From positions 1 to 40,714 of the forward strand of contig CAZLBC010000039.1 in the NCBI GenBank assembly GCA_964557575.1: a stretch of 40,714 nt of DNA. The letters are read 5' to 3'. The position numbers and the translations under genes are program-made. The first letter of the stretch is position 1. Each line of letters opens with the position of its first letter. The notes under the pieces are model-generated. The model was not told the origin of the DNA. It saw only the letters and a program-made list of their open reading frames with translations, and ran no database searches. Positions 1 through 7,610 of the stretch are shown piece after piece. The stretch is from CAZLBC01 sp964557575 (GTDB taxonomy: Bacteria > Planctomycetota > Phycisphaerae > SM23-33).

Positions 1-1104
1 GTCGCGCCACACGACGCGCCGCGTCTTCGGGTCCAGCAGGCTGACCGCGACCGGCCAGTCTGCGTAGATCGGCGCAGAGCCGGTGTTGCGGACCGTGAAG
101 GCGACGGCGAGATCGCCCCCGGGGCGCGTCCCGCCGGTGAACCGGACCTCCTCCAGGACAAACCGGTACCCGAAGGCCTTCTGGACCGCCGCGGCCCCGG
201 CCCGGACCTGCGGATCGCTCGCGTCGTACTCGGCCACCCAGCCGAGGTTGCAGCAGTGGAAGCGGCGTATGCTGTTTATCAGGAAGGCCCGGTGCGCGGG
301 GTCGCGCAGCGTATCGTTCGGATCATCGCCCGGCTGCACCTTCCACCGGCCCCAGTTGTAGGCGCACTCGCCCCCCATCGGCCGCGTCTGCCAGCGCGTC
401 CCCAGCTTCTCGATGCCCCCGCCGTGCTTCTTCATCTGCTGGATGTGGGCCCACGAATCCCAGTAGATGCCGAACGGGTAATCGGCGAACTCCCACGGAT
501 GACGCACGGTCACCATCGTGTTGCGGAAGGCCCGCGTGAACGCGTCGCCCAGAAGCTTCTGCATTGCCGGCGACGGGCTCGGGGAGTGATGTTCGCCCCA
601 CGTGCCGATGATACCCATCTGCACCCAGGCGACCCGCGGGTCGTCGTCCCAGCACGCGCCCAGGCGCGACACCAGGCGCAGCAGTCTCTTCCTGAATTGC
701 GCGCTGCCGTAGTCGTCCGCCTTCATGTCGCGCGGCCAGTACTTCTTGTCGCCGTCCCAGTGGAGGTAGACGCGGGGAATCACCTTGATGTTGTGTTTCT
801 CCACGCCGCGCCATTGCCGGTTGCACACGGTCATGATCCGCTCGGGACCGTCTTCGGCGGACCGCTCCAGCTCGTTCCACTTCAGGTACACCCGGCAGAG
901 CGTTCCGTACTCGTGGCTGCCGTCGCGTTTTCGCGGGCGGAAGCCCTTCAGGGGGTTCCGCAGCGCGCCGGGGTATTCCCGCGGCCGCACCGAGACCATC
1001 CCCCCGCCGTCGGCGCCGTATGCCGCGCCCGCAAGAAACAGCAGGGCAAGGCACTGAAGCATGGCTGCGAATGGTGAGTACCCGTCGGTTGTCACGTTGT
1101 TCAT
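1..1104 (-). CDS. DUF4832/DUF4874-type TIM-barrel glycosidase-like protein, 3' end cut by window edge
   Basis: An uninterrupted frame of 368 codons runs from an ATG at 1104 to base 1 and continues outside the window. An AGAGG ribosome binding site lies about 6 nt upstream of this ATG. An internal ATG at 1062 begins the hydrophobic signal stretch (LALLFLAGAAYGA) and is an alternative start. The mature protein opens with NPLKGF (residues 50-55), and the segment near residues 162-172 reads MGIIGTWGEHH; both are typical of DUF4832/DUF4874 proteins, which are predicted glycoside-hydrolase-like TIM barrels. Near the cut end the sequence turns into a beta-sandwich-like stretch (AVAFTVRNTGSAPIYADWP). 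It is exported, probably acting on glycans, but the substrate is unknown. It is divergent from the PD40 gene at 1304. The overlapping open frames on both strands are GC-rich shadows. Confidence 0.85.
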   Translation of the reverse strand, partial: MNNVTTDGYSPFAAMLQCLALLFLAGAAYGADGGGMVSVRPREYPGALRNPLKGFRPRKRDGSHEYGTLCRVYLKWNELERSAEDGPERIMTVCNRQWRGVEKHNIKVIPRVYLHWDGDKKYWPRDMKADDYGSAQFRKRLLRLVSRLGACWDDDPRVAWVQMGIIGTWGEHHSPSPSPAMQKLLGDAFTRAFRNTMVTVRHPWEFADYPFGIYWDSWAHIQQMKKHGGGIEKLGTRWQTRPMGGECAYNWGRWKVQPGDDPNDTLRDPAHRAFLINSIRRFHCCNLGWVAEYDASDPQVRAGAAAVQKAFGYRFVLEEVRFTGGTRPGGDLAVAFTVRNTGSAPIYADWPVAVSLLDPKTRRVVWRD

Positions 1105-1132
1105 GGTAGCCTCTTCGTGCTCGAACGTCCCC

Positions 1133-1160
1133 GGCCGGGCGCGGTGGCGCGCACCCGGCC
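1133..1160. repeat. GC-rich inverted repeat in the leader of the DUF4832 gene
   Basis: GGCCGGG at 1133-1139 is the exact reverse complement of CCCGGCC at 1154-1160, with a 14-nt GC-rich loop. It lies about 30 nt upstream of the DUF4832 start, so it would fold in that mRNA leader if transcription begins at the TATATT box at 1247-1242. An attenuating or stabilising role is inference only. Confidence 0.45.
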
Positions 1161-1241
1161 CGTCCTGTCTTCAGTTCAATCGCCGTGTCCGGATCGCGTA
1201 AGTATCCCGGAAACCACGGGCGGTTTGCAAGCGGCCGTCGG

Positions 1242-1247
1242 AATATA
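1242..1247 (-). promoter_or_regulatory. Candidate -10 box (TATATT) for the DUF4832 gene
   Basis: The minus strand reads GATATATTCC here, nearly the same as GGTATATTCC before the sialidase gene at 30325. It would give a leader of about 130 nt containing the inverted repeat at 1133-1160. No convincing -35 was seen. Confidence 0.3.
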
Positions 1248-1287
1248 TCCCCCGCGGGTCAGCGATTACGCAACGTACAGCGTGTGA

Positions 1288-1293
1288 TATAAT
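1288..1293 (+). promoter_or_regulatory. -10 box TATAAT directly before the PD40/HzsA-related gene
   Basis: A perfect TATAAT ends 10 nt before the ATG at 1304. Transcription from it would start only a few nucleotides before the start codon, giving an almost leaderless mRNA. No Shine-Dalgarno is visible, which agrees with that reading. The -35 region (around 1265-1271) is poor. Confidence 0.45.
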
Positions 1294-1303
1294 ACCATTC
1301 CGC

Positions 1304-3625
1304 ATGATACCGTACACGAAGACGCTGCAATCAATCATACTGCTGCGGGCGATTGCCCCGCTCCTCCCGGCGGCGGAAACGGCCGCGCCCGACGACGCCA
1401 TGGCGGCCGCGGCGAAGGACCTGCCCCGCATCGCGTTCATCCGCCGGAACGGCTACGGCATGCGCGGGACCAATGCCACCATGTTCGCCCGCCGCACCGG
1501 CCGGGGATCGGCGATCCGCCTGCTCGATCCGTCGGCACCCGGCGCGGCACCCGAAACGATCTTCGCAACGCGGGAGGGATTCATACTCGACATGAACCCG
1601 TCGTACGACGGGAAGAAACTGGTGTTCTCCTGCAAGGAACAGAACGACCGGCCCTTCCACGTCTGGGAGATCCGCACCGACGGGGCCGGCCTGCGGCAGA
1701 TCACCCGGGGCGACTGCCACGACGTCAGCCCCGTCTACTACCCCGACGGCCGGATCGTCTTCACCTCGTCCCGGGTCAAGTCCTTTTCGCTGTGCCAGAA
1801 CTACCTGGCCTGCGCGCTGCACATCTGCGACGGCGACGGGCGCAACCTGCGGCGGTTCGATTTCACCACCCTCTGCTCGCTGTCTCCCGCGGTCCTCGGC
1901 GACGGGTCGATCCTCTTTACCCGGTGGGAATACCAGGACAAGAACATCTTCTGCTGGGAGGGGCTCTGGACCATCAGGCCCGACGGCACAAATCTCGCGC
2001 TCTACCACGGCAACACGCTGACGATACCCAACGCCGTCTACGGGGCCGAGGAGATCCCGGGCACCGGGCATGCCGTCACGGTCATGGCCGCCCACCACCA
2101 TCCGCCCCTCGGCGACATCGCCGTCGTCGATCGCACCCGCGGCGTCGAGAACCCCGCGGGCATGCGGCAGATCACGTTCGCCACGAACTACCGGGTCACG
2201 ACGGGGCGGAACTGGCGCGACGCGAACTGGCGGCCCGGCGACCGGTTCCACCGCCGGTCCTTCACCGACCCGTTCCCGGTCGACGAGACATATTCGCTCG
2301 TGTCCGACGGCCGGACCGGCCGGTACCGCGTCTCCCTGCTCCGCCACGCCGACGGGGCCGTCCTCCCGCTGCACACCGCCGACGAGGGCTTCAGCCCGGT
2401 GCCGCTCGCGCCACGGCCCCTGCCCCACGCGATCCCGGGCGACTGCCCGCAGGAGAAGGGATTCGGCACCTTCTTCGTCCAGGACGTCTACCAGGGACTC
2501 CTGCGGCAGGGGGTCACCCGGGGGCAGGTACAGCGGCTGCGGATCATGAGCCAGGTCCCGAAGAAATACAACACCGAGGGCCCCCGCTACCACGACCACT
2601 ACCCGGTCGTGGGCCACGGGAATTACTACGTCAAGCACAACCACGGCACGGTGCCGGTCGACGAGAGCGGAGCCGCATACTTCAAGGCCCCCTCCAACAC
2701 CGAGATCTACTTCCAGGCCCTCGACGAGAAGGGCCGGGAGATCATCAGGATGGGCTCGGTGACCCAGATAACCACGGGACAGCGCGCCTCCTGCGTCGGC
2801 TGCCACGAAAACCGCCTCGAGAGCCCGGCCGTGCCGAAGGCCAACTTCGCGCGGCTCGACCGCCCGCCGGACGAGATCACTCCGCCGCCGGTCGGCGCCG
2901 GCCCCGTCGATTACGCCGCGCACGTCCAGCCGGTGCTGGACCGGTACTGCGCCGGGTGCCACGCCGGCCCCCGCCCCCCGAAGGGCGTGAACCTCACCGG
3001 GGACAAGACCCGGTTTTACAGCGTCTCCTACGAGAGCCTGGTCTTCAAAAACTACGTCGACTACTACTACATCCACGACGGGCCGACGGGGAACTTCCCG
3101 GCCCTGTCGACCGGCTCGTGGACCAGCACCCTCACCCGCCTGCTGGAGGGCGGACACAAGAAGGTCACGGGGTACCGGCAACCGGACCGGGAATCGCTGA
3201 AAACGATCTACTGCTGGATAGATTCCAACGTCTGCTACTACGGCACGTGGGAGATGTCCCGGCCCCACTCCCGGGGCGGCCGCGACGCGACGACGATCCC
3301 GGCGGCGACGGGCCGGCCGAAACCGGCGCCGTGGGTGAAGAAACTGGCGCGGGCGTGCAAAACATACCGGGTCCGTATAAAGACGGACGATATCAACTAC
3401 ACCAACCCGTCCCACTCCCCCGGCCTCCTCCGGCTCCTGGCGACGTCGGCCGGCGGCGGCGCGCCCGATCGGAAGGCGCGGTTCAGGTCGAAAGACGCCC
3501 CCGGCTACCGGGTCCTGCTGAGAATCCTCGCCGAGGCCCGCGACACGCTGCTGACATACCCGCGGATGGACATGGCCGGCGGGAAGGCCGTCGCCCAGGA
3601 GCGGGATTTCGGGAAGGTGTACTGA
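1304..3625 (+). CDS. PD40 beta-propeller / HzsA-related exported protein with two CxxCH haem motifs
   Basis: 773 residues. The N-terminus (to about residue 27) looks like a Sec signal peptide. Residues 90-300 contain TolB-like PD40 propeller repeats (MNPSYDGKKLVFSC, SPVYYPDGRIVFTSS, LSPAVLGDGSILFTRW). Residues about 380-500 resemble the middle domain of hydrazine synthase alpha-subunit relatives (HYPVVGHGNYYVKHNHG, then CVGCHENR). Two c-type haem-binding motifs are seen: C497-V-G-C500-H501 and C549-A-G-C552-H553, the second in the classic VQPVLDRYCAGCH context. The product is likely a periplasmic or extracellular c-type cytochrome. Many planctomycetes carry such HzsA-related paralogues without being anammox bacteria, so hydrazine synthesis should not be inferred. 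It is a single-gene unit with a near-leaderless promoter. Confidence 0.88.
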   Translation: MIPYTKTLQSIILLRAIAPLLPAAETAAPDDAMAAAAKDLPRIAFIRRNGYGMRGTNATMFARRTGRGSAIRLLDPSAPGAAPETIFATREGFILDMNPSYDGKKLVFSCKEQNDRPFHVWEIRTDGAGLRQITRGDCHDVSPVYYPDGRIVFTSSRVKSFSLCQNYLACALHICDGDGRNLRRFDFTTLCSLSPAVLGDGSILFTRWEYQDKNIFCWEGLWTIRPDGTNLALYHGNTLTIPNAVYGAEEIPGTGHAVTVMAAHHHPPLGDIAVVDRTRGVENPAGMRQITFATNYRVTTGRNWRDANWRPGDRFHRRSFTDPFPVDETYSLVSDGRTGRYRVSLLRHADGAVLPLHTADEGFSPVPLAPRPLPHAIPGDCPQEKGFGTFFVQDVYQGLLRQGVTRGQVQRLRIMSQVPKKYNTEGPRYHDHYPVVGHGNYYVKHNHGTVPVDESGAAYFKAPSNTEIYFQALDEKGREIIRMGSVTQITTGQRASCVGCHENRLESPAVPKANFARLDRPPDEITPPPVGAGPVDYAAHVQPVLDRYCAGCHAGPRPPKGVNLTGDKTRFYSVSYESLVFKNYVDYYYIHDGPTGNFPALSTGSWTSTLTRLLEGGHKKVTGYRQPDRESLKTIYCWIDSNVCYYGTWEMSRPHSRGGRDATTIPAATGRPKPAPWVKKLARACKTYRVRIKTDDINYTNPSHSPGLLRLLATSAGGGAPDRKARFRSKDAPGYRVLLRILAEARDTLLTYPRMDMAGGKAVAQERDFGKVY

Positions 3626-3642
3626 GCGTCAGGCCTGCGCCA

Positions 3643-3708
3643 GCAGGCCGCCGCGAAGTTGCCGCTCAGCGTCCGCCAGTTGTCGGTGTGCATGCCCAGT
3701 TCGATCAC
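3643..3708 (-). pseudogene. Remnant of the N-terminus of a sugar phosphate isomerase/epimerase-like gene
   Basis: From a GTG at 3708 with an AAAGGA ribosome site upstream, the minus strand encodes VIELGMHTDNWRTLSGNF and then AAAC. This resembles the start of xylose-isomerase-like TIM-barrel proteins. A GGTATCAT box lies further upstream near 3770. Recognisable sequence stops after about 22 residues, close to the stop codon of the PD40 gene at 3625, as if a deletion had removed the rest. The frame stays open to 3505 only as antisense of the PD40 gene. The family call is from memory and is tentative. Apart from this remnant and the box at 3920, I see nothing else in 3626-3976 beyond a GGTAAAAT string at 3802-3809. 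Confidence 0.45.
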
Positions 3709-3919
3709 GGCTGTATCCTTTCCCGGGTGTGCGGCGCCGCTCGTGCCGGCGCGGCCTTCACTGAATGGGCATGATACCTTTTTGATGGCGCCGCCTTTCA
3801 TGGTAAAATGACGATGGATGACGTTTCCCCTCCCGGCCCGGCCAGGTCGATGTCAGGCTCCACGCCGAGACCCCGCGGTAATAGAGCCGAAAAAGCGGTC
3901 ACCCCGAACCCCGATATGG

Positions 3920-3925
3920 TACAAT
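3920..3925 (+). promoter_or_regulatory. Candidate -10 box TACAAT for the DUF362 gene
   Basis: GGTACAATCC matches the GGTANAAT pattern that recurs before genes in this window. It would start transcription about 45 nt before the ATG at 3977, leaving room for the AAGGAG ribosome site. No good -35 is visible. Confidence 0.4.
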
Positions 3926-3976
3926 CCCCCTTCGAAGACAATCGTTCCTCCCGAAACGACAGGCAAGGAGAAGGAC

Positions 3977-4951
3977 ATGACACGCGCTGACCGTTTTCAC
4001 ACCGACCGGCGGGGATTTTTCGTGCAGACCGGCGCTGCGACCGCCGCCCTGGCGGCCGCAGCGAACGTTGCCCGTCCCGCGAAGGGCGGCCCCACGGTCG
4101 TCATCGTTCGCGACAGGAGCCGGAAATCCGTTTCCGGCAGTACGGTCGATGCCGCCATCGTCCGGCGCCTGGTGGACAAGGCCGTGATGGACCTGTCGGG
4201 CACGGACGACATCGCCGCGGCGTGGAAGACGTACGTCAACCCCGGGGAAAAGGTCGCGGTCAAGTTCAACGGGCTGTTCCGCAACGCCACCACCCACCCC
4301 GCGGTCATCACGGCCGTCACCGACGGTATCGTCAAGGCCGGCGTCGATCCCGCCCGGATCACGGTGTACGACCGCCACGACAAGGACTTTAAAACCGCGC
4401 GCATCACCATAAACCGTGACGGAAAAGGCGTGCGTCTCTACGGCACGGAGAACGCATACGGACCGGCGGTCACGGCCGGGCCGGTCGCCACGAAGATCTC
4501 GAAGATCCTCCTGGAGGCCGACGCGCTGATCAATATCTCGTTCCTCAAGAGCCACTCCAAGTGCGGCATCTCCGGCGCGCTGAAAAATCACCTCGGCAGC
4601 GTCCCCAACGCCGGGAAATTCCACGACGAGTGCTGCAAGGCGGTCGCGGACCTGAACACCCTCGCCCCGATTAAAACCAAAACGAGGATCTGCCTCACCG
4701 ACGCACTCTACGGCGTCTACGACGGCGGCCCGCGGTACAGCCCCCGGCGCCGGTGGGATTACCACGGCATCCTGGCCGCGACCGACCCGGTCGCCCTAGA
4801 CACCGTGCTCGACGACATCATCCGGGCCAAACGGGTCGAGAAGGGACTGACGCCGCGCAACAACTCCACCGCCTACATCGGCCGCGCGGCGGCACTCGGC
4901 CTCGGCGAGGGCGACCGCGCGAAGATCAACCGGACGACCGTCGAGATCTGA
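3977..4951 (+). CDS. Tat-exported DUF362 domain protein
   Basis: 324 residues from the ATG at 3977, which has a strong AAGGAG site; the frame is open further upstream to 3818 but that part lacks signal character and overlaps the promoter. The leader has the twin-arginine motif DRRGFF followed by an alanine-rich hydrophobic stretch. The body shows DUF362 hallmarks: PGEKVAVKFNG, an ADALINISFLKSHS segment, CGISGALKNHLGSV, and a C-terminal DPVALDTVLDDII. DUF362 proteins are often linked to iron-sulfur or oxidoreductase functions; no ferredoxin motif is present here. Its last 26 bases overlap the convergent 3' end of the DUF6599 gene, so antisense read-through between the two transcripts is possible. 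Confidence 0.88.
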   Translation: MTRADRFHTDRRGFFVQTGAATAALAAAANVARPAKGGPTVVIVRDRSRKSVSGSTVDAAIVRRLVDKAVMDLSGTDDIAAAWKTYVNPGEKVAVKFNGLFRNATTHPAVITAVTDGIVKAGVDPARITVYDRHDKDFKTARITINRDGKGVRLYGTENAYGPAVTAGPVATKISKILLEADALINISFLKSHSKCGISGALKNHLGSVPNAGKFHDECCKAVADLNTLAPIKTKTRICLTDALYGVYDGGPRYSPRRRWDYHGILAATDPVALDTVLDDIIRAKRVEKGLTPRNNSTAYIGRAAALGLGEGDRAKINRTTVEI

Positions 4952-5816
4952 GTATCGTCTCGAGCCGCGCGAGCAGGGCGGCGTCCGGCTTTTCGCCGGC
5001 GTAGCCGCTGATGCCCCCGAGGTACCGGCCGGCGCGGAACACGGCGGCCGTGCCGACGTACGGAATCTCGCCGACCGCGCCCCCGTCGCCGCGATCGAGG
5101 GGCGCGCAGGGTTTGTCCTTGCCCAGGACCGCCCGGAATTGTTCCAGCGCCGCCGCGGCACGCGCGGCGTCGTCGTACCGGCAGACGAAGAGGCGGACCT
5201 GACGGCTGCCGAGATCGTAGACGGCGCTGACCGCCCGGCGGAGAAAGGGGTACCCCATGAAATCGGCCGGCAGGTACTTCTCGCTTCGTGCCACCCGGTC
5301 CTGCGCCGGCAGCAACTGCAGGAAGGCGGGCACCGCGGCGCCGGCGGGCATATCGAAGGCGATGTCCCGCGCCAGGGCGGTGACCTTCTCCGCGTGTTCC
5401 GGCTCGGGGATCGCCACGTCCACGTAGTAGCGGCCCTGCCGGAACTCGACGCGGGCCTCGTCGCTCGTTCCCTCGGCGCCGATGTCGAGGACGGGCGCGT
5501 CAACCGTGGCGTGGCTGCGGAACAGGGCGAAGGCGCTTGACGGGGTCCCCATGTCGTAGATGTCCACCACGGCCTCGGTGCCGGCCGGGTCCCGGTAGGT
5601 CCCCTGCGCCAGCCCCCGGAACCCGAAGGCCTTGACGAAGTCGGCCTCGCCGTTGATGAGGTCGTAGAGATTCTCGGACGTGTAAAACACGACCGGCCCG
5701 ATCCGCTCCCAGTGCCCCCGCGCCGGGGTCAGATATGCCGCGCCGTGCGGCCCGGCGCAGCCGGCCGCCGCGGCGGCAAGAAGAACAACGGGAATCGCTC
5801 GATTACGCCAGCACAC
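4926..5816 (-). CDS. DUF6599 family lipoprotein
   Basis: 296 residues beginning with GTG at 5816. An AAGGAG lies 7 nt before it, inside the end of the aldo/keto reductase gene, and the two genes overlap by 14 bases, indicating translational coupling. The N-terminus is a lipoprotein-like signal (VVLLAAAAAGC) with Cys at about residue 20; the -3 position is alanine, so the lipobox is imperfect. The body carries the segments typical of DUF6599 (YLINGEAD-like LYDLINGEADFVKAFGF, VVDIYDMGTPSSAFALFRS, YYVDVAI) and a second similar half (YLPADFMGYPFL). Function is unknown. DUF6599 genes occurring next to iron-sulfur oxidoreductases and DUF362 genes, as here, suggests a shared envelope redox role (inference). 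Confidence 0.82.
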   Translation of the reverse strand: MCWRNRAIPVVLLAAAAAGCAGPHGAAYLTPARGHWERIGPVVFYTSENLYDLINGEADFVKAFGFRGLAQGTYRDPAGTEAVVDIYDMGTPSSAFALFRSHATVDAPVLDIGAEGTSDEARVEFRQGRYYVDVAIPEPEHAEKVTALARDIAFDMPAGAAVPAFLQLLPAQDRVARSEKYLPADFMGYPFLRRAVSAVYDLGSRQVRLFVCRYDDAARAAAALEQFRAVLGKDKPCAPLDRGDGGAVGEIPYVGTAAVFRAGRYLGGISGYAGEKPDAALLARLETILRSRRSSG

Positions 5817-7017
5817 GGCGGGTCTCCTTCATGATCGCGCGGATCGGCACCCGCGCCGGGCAGGCCGCCTCGCAGGCCCCGCAGTCCCGGCACGCGCCGG
5901 CGGCGGCCGCCGGCGGCAGCGACCGGTACCCGGACCGCGCAGCGGCCCGGTACCCGTGGCCGTGGTAGCCGTTGAACCGCATGATGTCCTGCACGGCCAC
6001 GCCGTTGGGGCAGGCGTCGGTGCAGGATCCGCAGAACCCGCAGACCCGCGCCGCCGCCACCCCCCCTTCCAGGTCCCGCTTCCGGCCCGCCGACAGCTCG
6101 ATGGCGGGCACGGCGAGATTCTCTTTGACGTGGGTCATGTTGCTCATCCCGCAGGTCACGGCGTCCACGCCCTCCCGGTCGAGGATGTACCGGTAACAGA
6201 GCTGGTAGGGCGAGAAGCCCTTCTTCTTCAGTCTCGGTTCGCGCGCGGCGGCGACGATCTGTTCGGCGCGGGTCGCGGCCTTGATCACCATGATCCCCAT
6301 GTCGGCCTTCCGGGCCGCGGCGAGAGCGGGCCCCATGGACGTGAGGTCCGCGCGGCCGAGGATGCCCCATGTGGCCTTGACCAGCGAAAAGGCGACCATG
6401 CCGACGTCGTACTTCCCGCTCGCGGCGGCGCGCCGCAGCACCGCGGCCGGCTTCTGGTGCTCGCTGAAGCCGGTGAACCGGATCTTGCCCCGCTTCTTCA
6501 TGTCGTCGAGGGCGCGGAGCCACTCGGGATCGTCCAGGTGGTCGACCATCGTCGTCACGCCGTGCAGCATGAGGATGTCGACGTGGTCGGTGCGCAGGCG
6601 CCGCAGGGCGGCGTCGATCCCCGCCATCGCCCGGCGGTACACGCCCTTTCCGGCCTTCAGTTCCCGCCGCATGTCGAGCTTGGTCGAGATAAAGACGTTT
6701 TTCCGCCGGTTCTCCCGGCCGAAGAACGCCCCGAAGGCCTGTTCGCTCCGGCCGCCGCCGTAGATGTGGCTCGTGTCGTAGAGGTTCACCCCGCCCTCGT
6801 AGAGCTTCGCGAGCAGGGGAATCCGCTGCATGTTGGTGTGCAGCGAGCCGTGGGCGATCCGCGAGACCATGAGGTTCGTGCGCCCGAGGCGGGCGTACGT
6901 CATGCCGGGCTTCTCGTTGCGCCGCTCGGGTGCGGGCTTTTTGGGGGCGCCGGCGCCGCGCTCGGCGGCGAGCGACCCCGCCGCCGCGGCGGCCTGGAGG
7001 AATCCTCGTCTGTCCAT
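5803..7017 (-). CDS. Aldo/keto reductase with C-terminal 2x[4Fe-4S] ferredoxin-like domain, Tat leader
   Basis: 404 residues. The ATG at 7017 follows GGGAGG at ideal spacing. The leader MDRRGFLQAAAAAG is a short twin-arginine-type signal. The aldo/keto reductase barrel spans about 39-310 and keeps the catalytic tetrad: D81, Y86 (NLYDTSHIYGG), K113 (FISTKL) and H152 (ILMLHG). The C-terminal part has two cluster motifs, C326-x2-C329-x2-C332-x3-C336-P and C376-x2-C379-x2-C382-x3-C386-P, as in bacterial-type ferredoxins. It would reduce a carbonyl compound using NAD(P)H or electrons from the clusters; the substrate cannot be told. First gene of a two-gene operon with the DUF6599 lipoprotein, behind a near-consensus promoter at 7037-7066. 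Confidence 0.93.
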   Translation of the reverse strand: MDRRGFLQAAAAAGSLAAERGAGAPKKPAPERRNEKPGMTYARLGRTNLMVSRIAHGSLHTNMQRIPLLAKLYEGGVNLYDTSHIYGGGRSEQAFGAFFGRENRRKNVFISTKLDMRRELKAGKGVYRRAMAGIDAALRRLRTDHVDILMLHGVTTMVDHLDDPEWLRALDDMKKRGKIRFTGFSEHQKPAAVLRRAAASGKYDVGMVAFSLVKATWGILGRADLTSMGPALAAARKADMGIMVIKAATRAEQIVAAAREPRLKKKGFSPYQLCYRYILDREGVDAVTCGMSNMTHVKENLAVPAIELSAGRKRDLEGGVAAARVCGFCGSCTDACPNGVAVQDIMRFNGYHGHGYRAAARSGYRSLPPAAAAGACRDCGACEAACPARVPIRAIMKETRRVLA

Positions 7018-7036
7018 GGCATAACCTCCCTGCGTG

Positions 7037-7066
7037 ATTCTACCACCCCTTGCGCGGAACTGTCAA
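7037..7066 (-). promoter_or_regulatory. Sigma-70 promoter of the aldo/keto reductase operon
   Basis: On the minus strand a perfect TTGACA (7066-7061) is followed after 18 nt by TAGAAT (7042-7037). Transcription would begin near 7030, right at the GGGAGG ribosome site, so the leader is very short. This is the best housekeeping-type promoter in the window. Confidence 0.7.
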
Positions 7067-7241
7067 TCGGGGGAAACGGCGACAATTTCGTACCCGTTCG
7101 CGATTGTTGACTCCGGATTGCAAAAACGAGATAAAGCAACAGGCGTCCCATACCCATGCCTTGGCCGAACAACCCGGTATTTCGTCCCCTACGATTCCGC
7201 ATGTGAGCCGCCGTCCTACCGGCCGCCTCCCGCTTGCTCCG

Positions 7242-7278
7242 GGTCATCTGCTGACGGCTTCTATAATTATAGATGACC
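7242..7278. repeat. Nested palindrome containing CTATAATTATAG
   Basis: GGTCATCT at 7242-7249 is the reverse complement of AGATGACC at 7271-7278. Between them, and sharing the last two bases, is the perfect 12-bp palindrome CTATAATTATAG (7261-7272), which contains TATAAT on both strands. It sits 23 nt before the inverted-repeat element at 7301. It could be an operator, a bidirectional promoter or part of the mobile insertion. Otherwise I see nothing in 7067-7241. Confidence 0.5.
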
Positions 7279-7300
7279 GGTTTGATGTTCGTGCGAAGCA

Positions 7301-7469
7301 TTAGAGCTGGTTTCATAACTTGCTTTGGTAGCGAAAGCGAGGTATTTTGTCGATCTGGCAAGGAACGGAAACGACGACATATTAAGGAAATATGTCGAGT
7401 TTTCGTGACGCCGCCAGACGGCAAAAGAGCCGCTTGTAGTCCAAATTGAAGTTATGAAACCAGCTCTAA
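7301..7469. mobile_element. MITE-like non-coding element with perfect 21-bp terminal inverted repeats
   Basis: TTAGAGCTGGTTTCATAACT plus one T at 7301-7321 is the exact reverse complement of 7449-7469. The ends can be read as GAGCTGG...CCAGCTC flanked by TA on each side, as expected for TA-target transposons (IS630/Tc1-mariner or some IS5 subgroups). The 169-bp body has no coding frame of note but holds a 9-bp stem with 5-nt loop (CGACATATT 7375-7383 with AATATGTCG 7389-7397) and a small stem at 7410-7422. No transposase is in the window, so it would be non-autonomous. The AT-richer composition differs from neighbours. Confidence 0.72.
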
Positions 7470-7610
7470 ATATTCGTCACACGCCAGTGAGACGCACCTG
7501 TCGAGCAGTAGCCGGCCGCTTCGTTACCGGCTGCATGGAGAGGAACGGGCTTCGGGAAGCAGGGTGGCGCAGGAGGGTTGTTGTTGATACGTCACACGTT
7601 GATTGAAGTG
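7470..7610. other. Gene-free stretch with hairpin and short direct repeats
   Basis: A stem AGCCGG (7510-7515) with CCGGCT (7527-7532) stands in otherwise uncoding sequence. The 9-mer CGTCACACG occurs at 7475-7483 and 7590-7598, once on each side of this hairpin. It could be the remnant of a structured RNA or of a larger insertion. I recognise no RNA family and no coding frame. Confidence 0.3.

Noticed and set aside
1304..3625. Hydrazine synthase and hence anammox metabolism
   Set aside because: Only an HzsA-like region fused to a propeller is present; HzsB/HzsC partners are absent and such paralogues are common in non-anammox lineages.
3818..3976. Upstream in-frame ATG of the DUF362 gene
   Set aside because: The added residues overlap the promoter-like box, lack a ribosome site and would bury the Tat signal.
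7301..7469. tRNA or other standard RNA gene in the gap
   Set aside because: No cloverleaf, anticodon arm or T-loop sequence; the perfect terminal inverted repeats fit a transposable element better.
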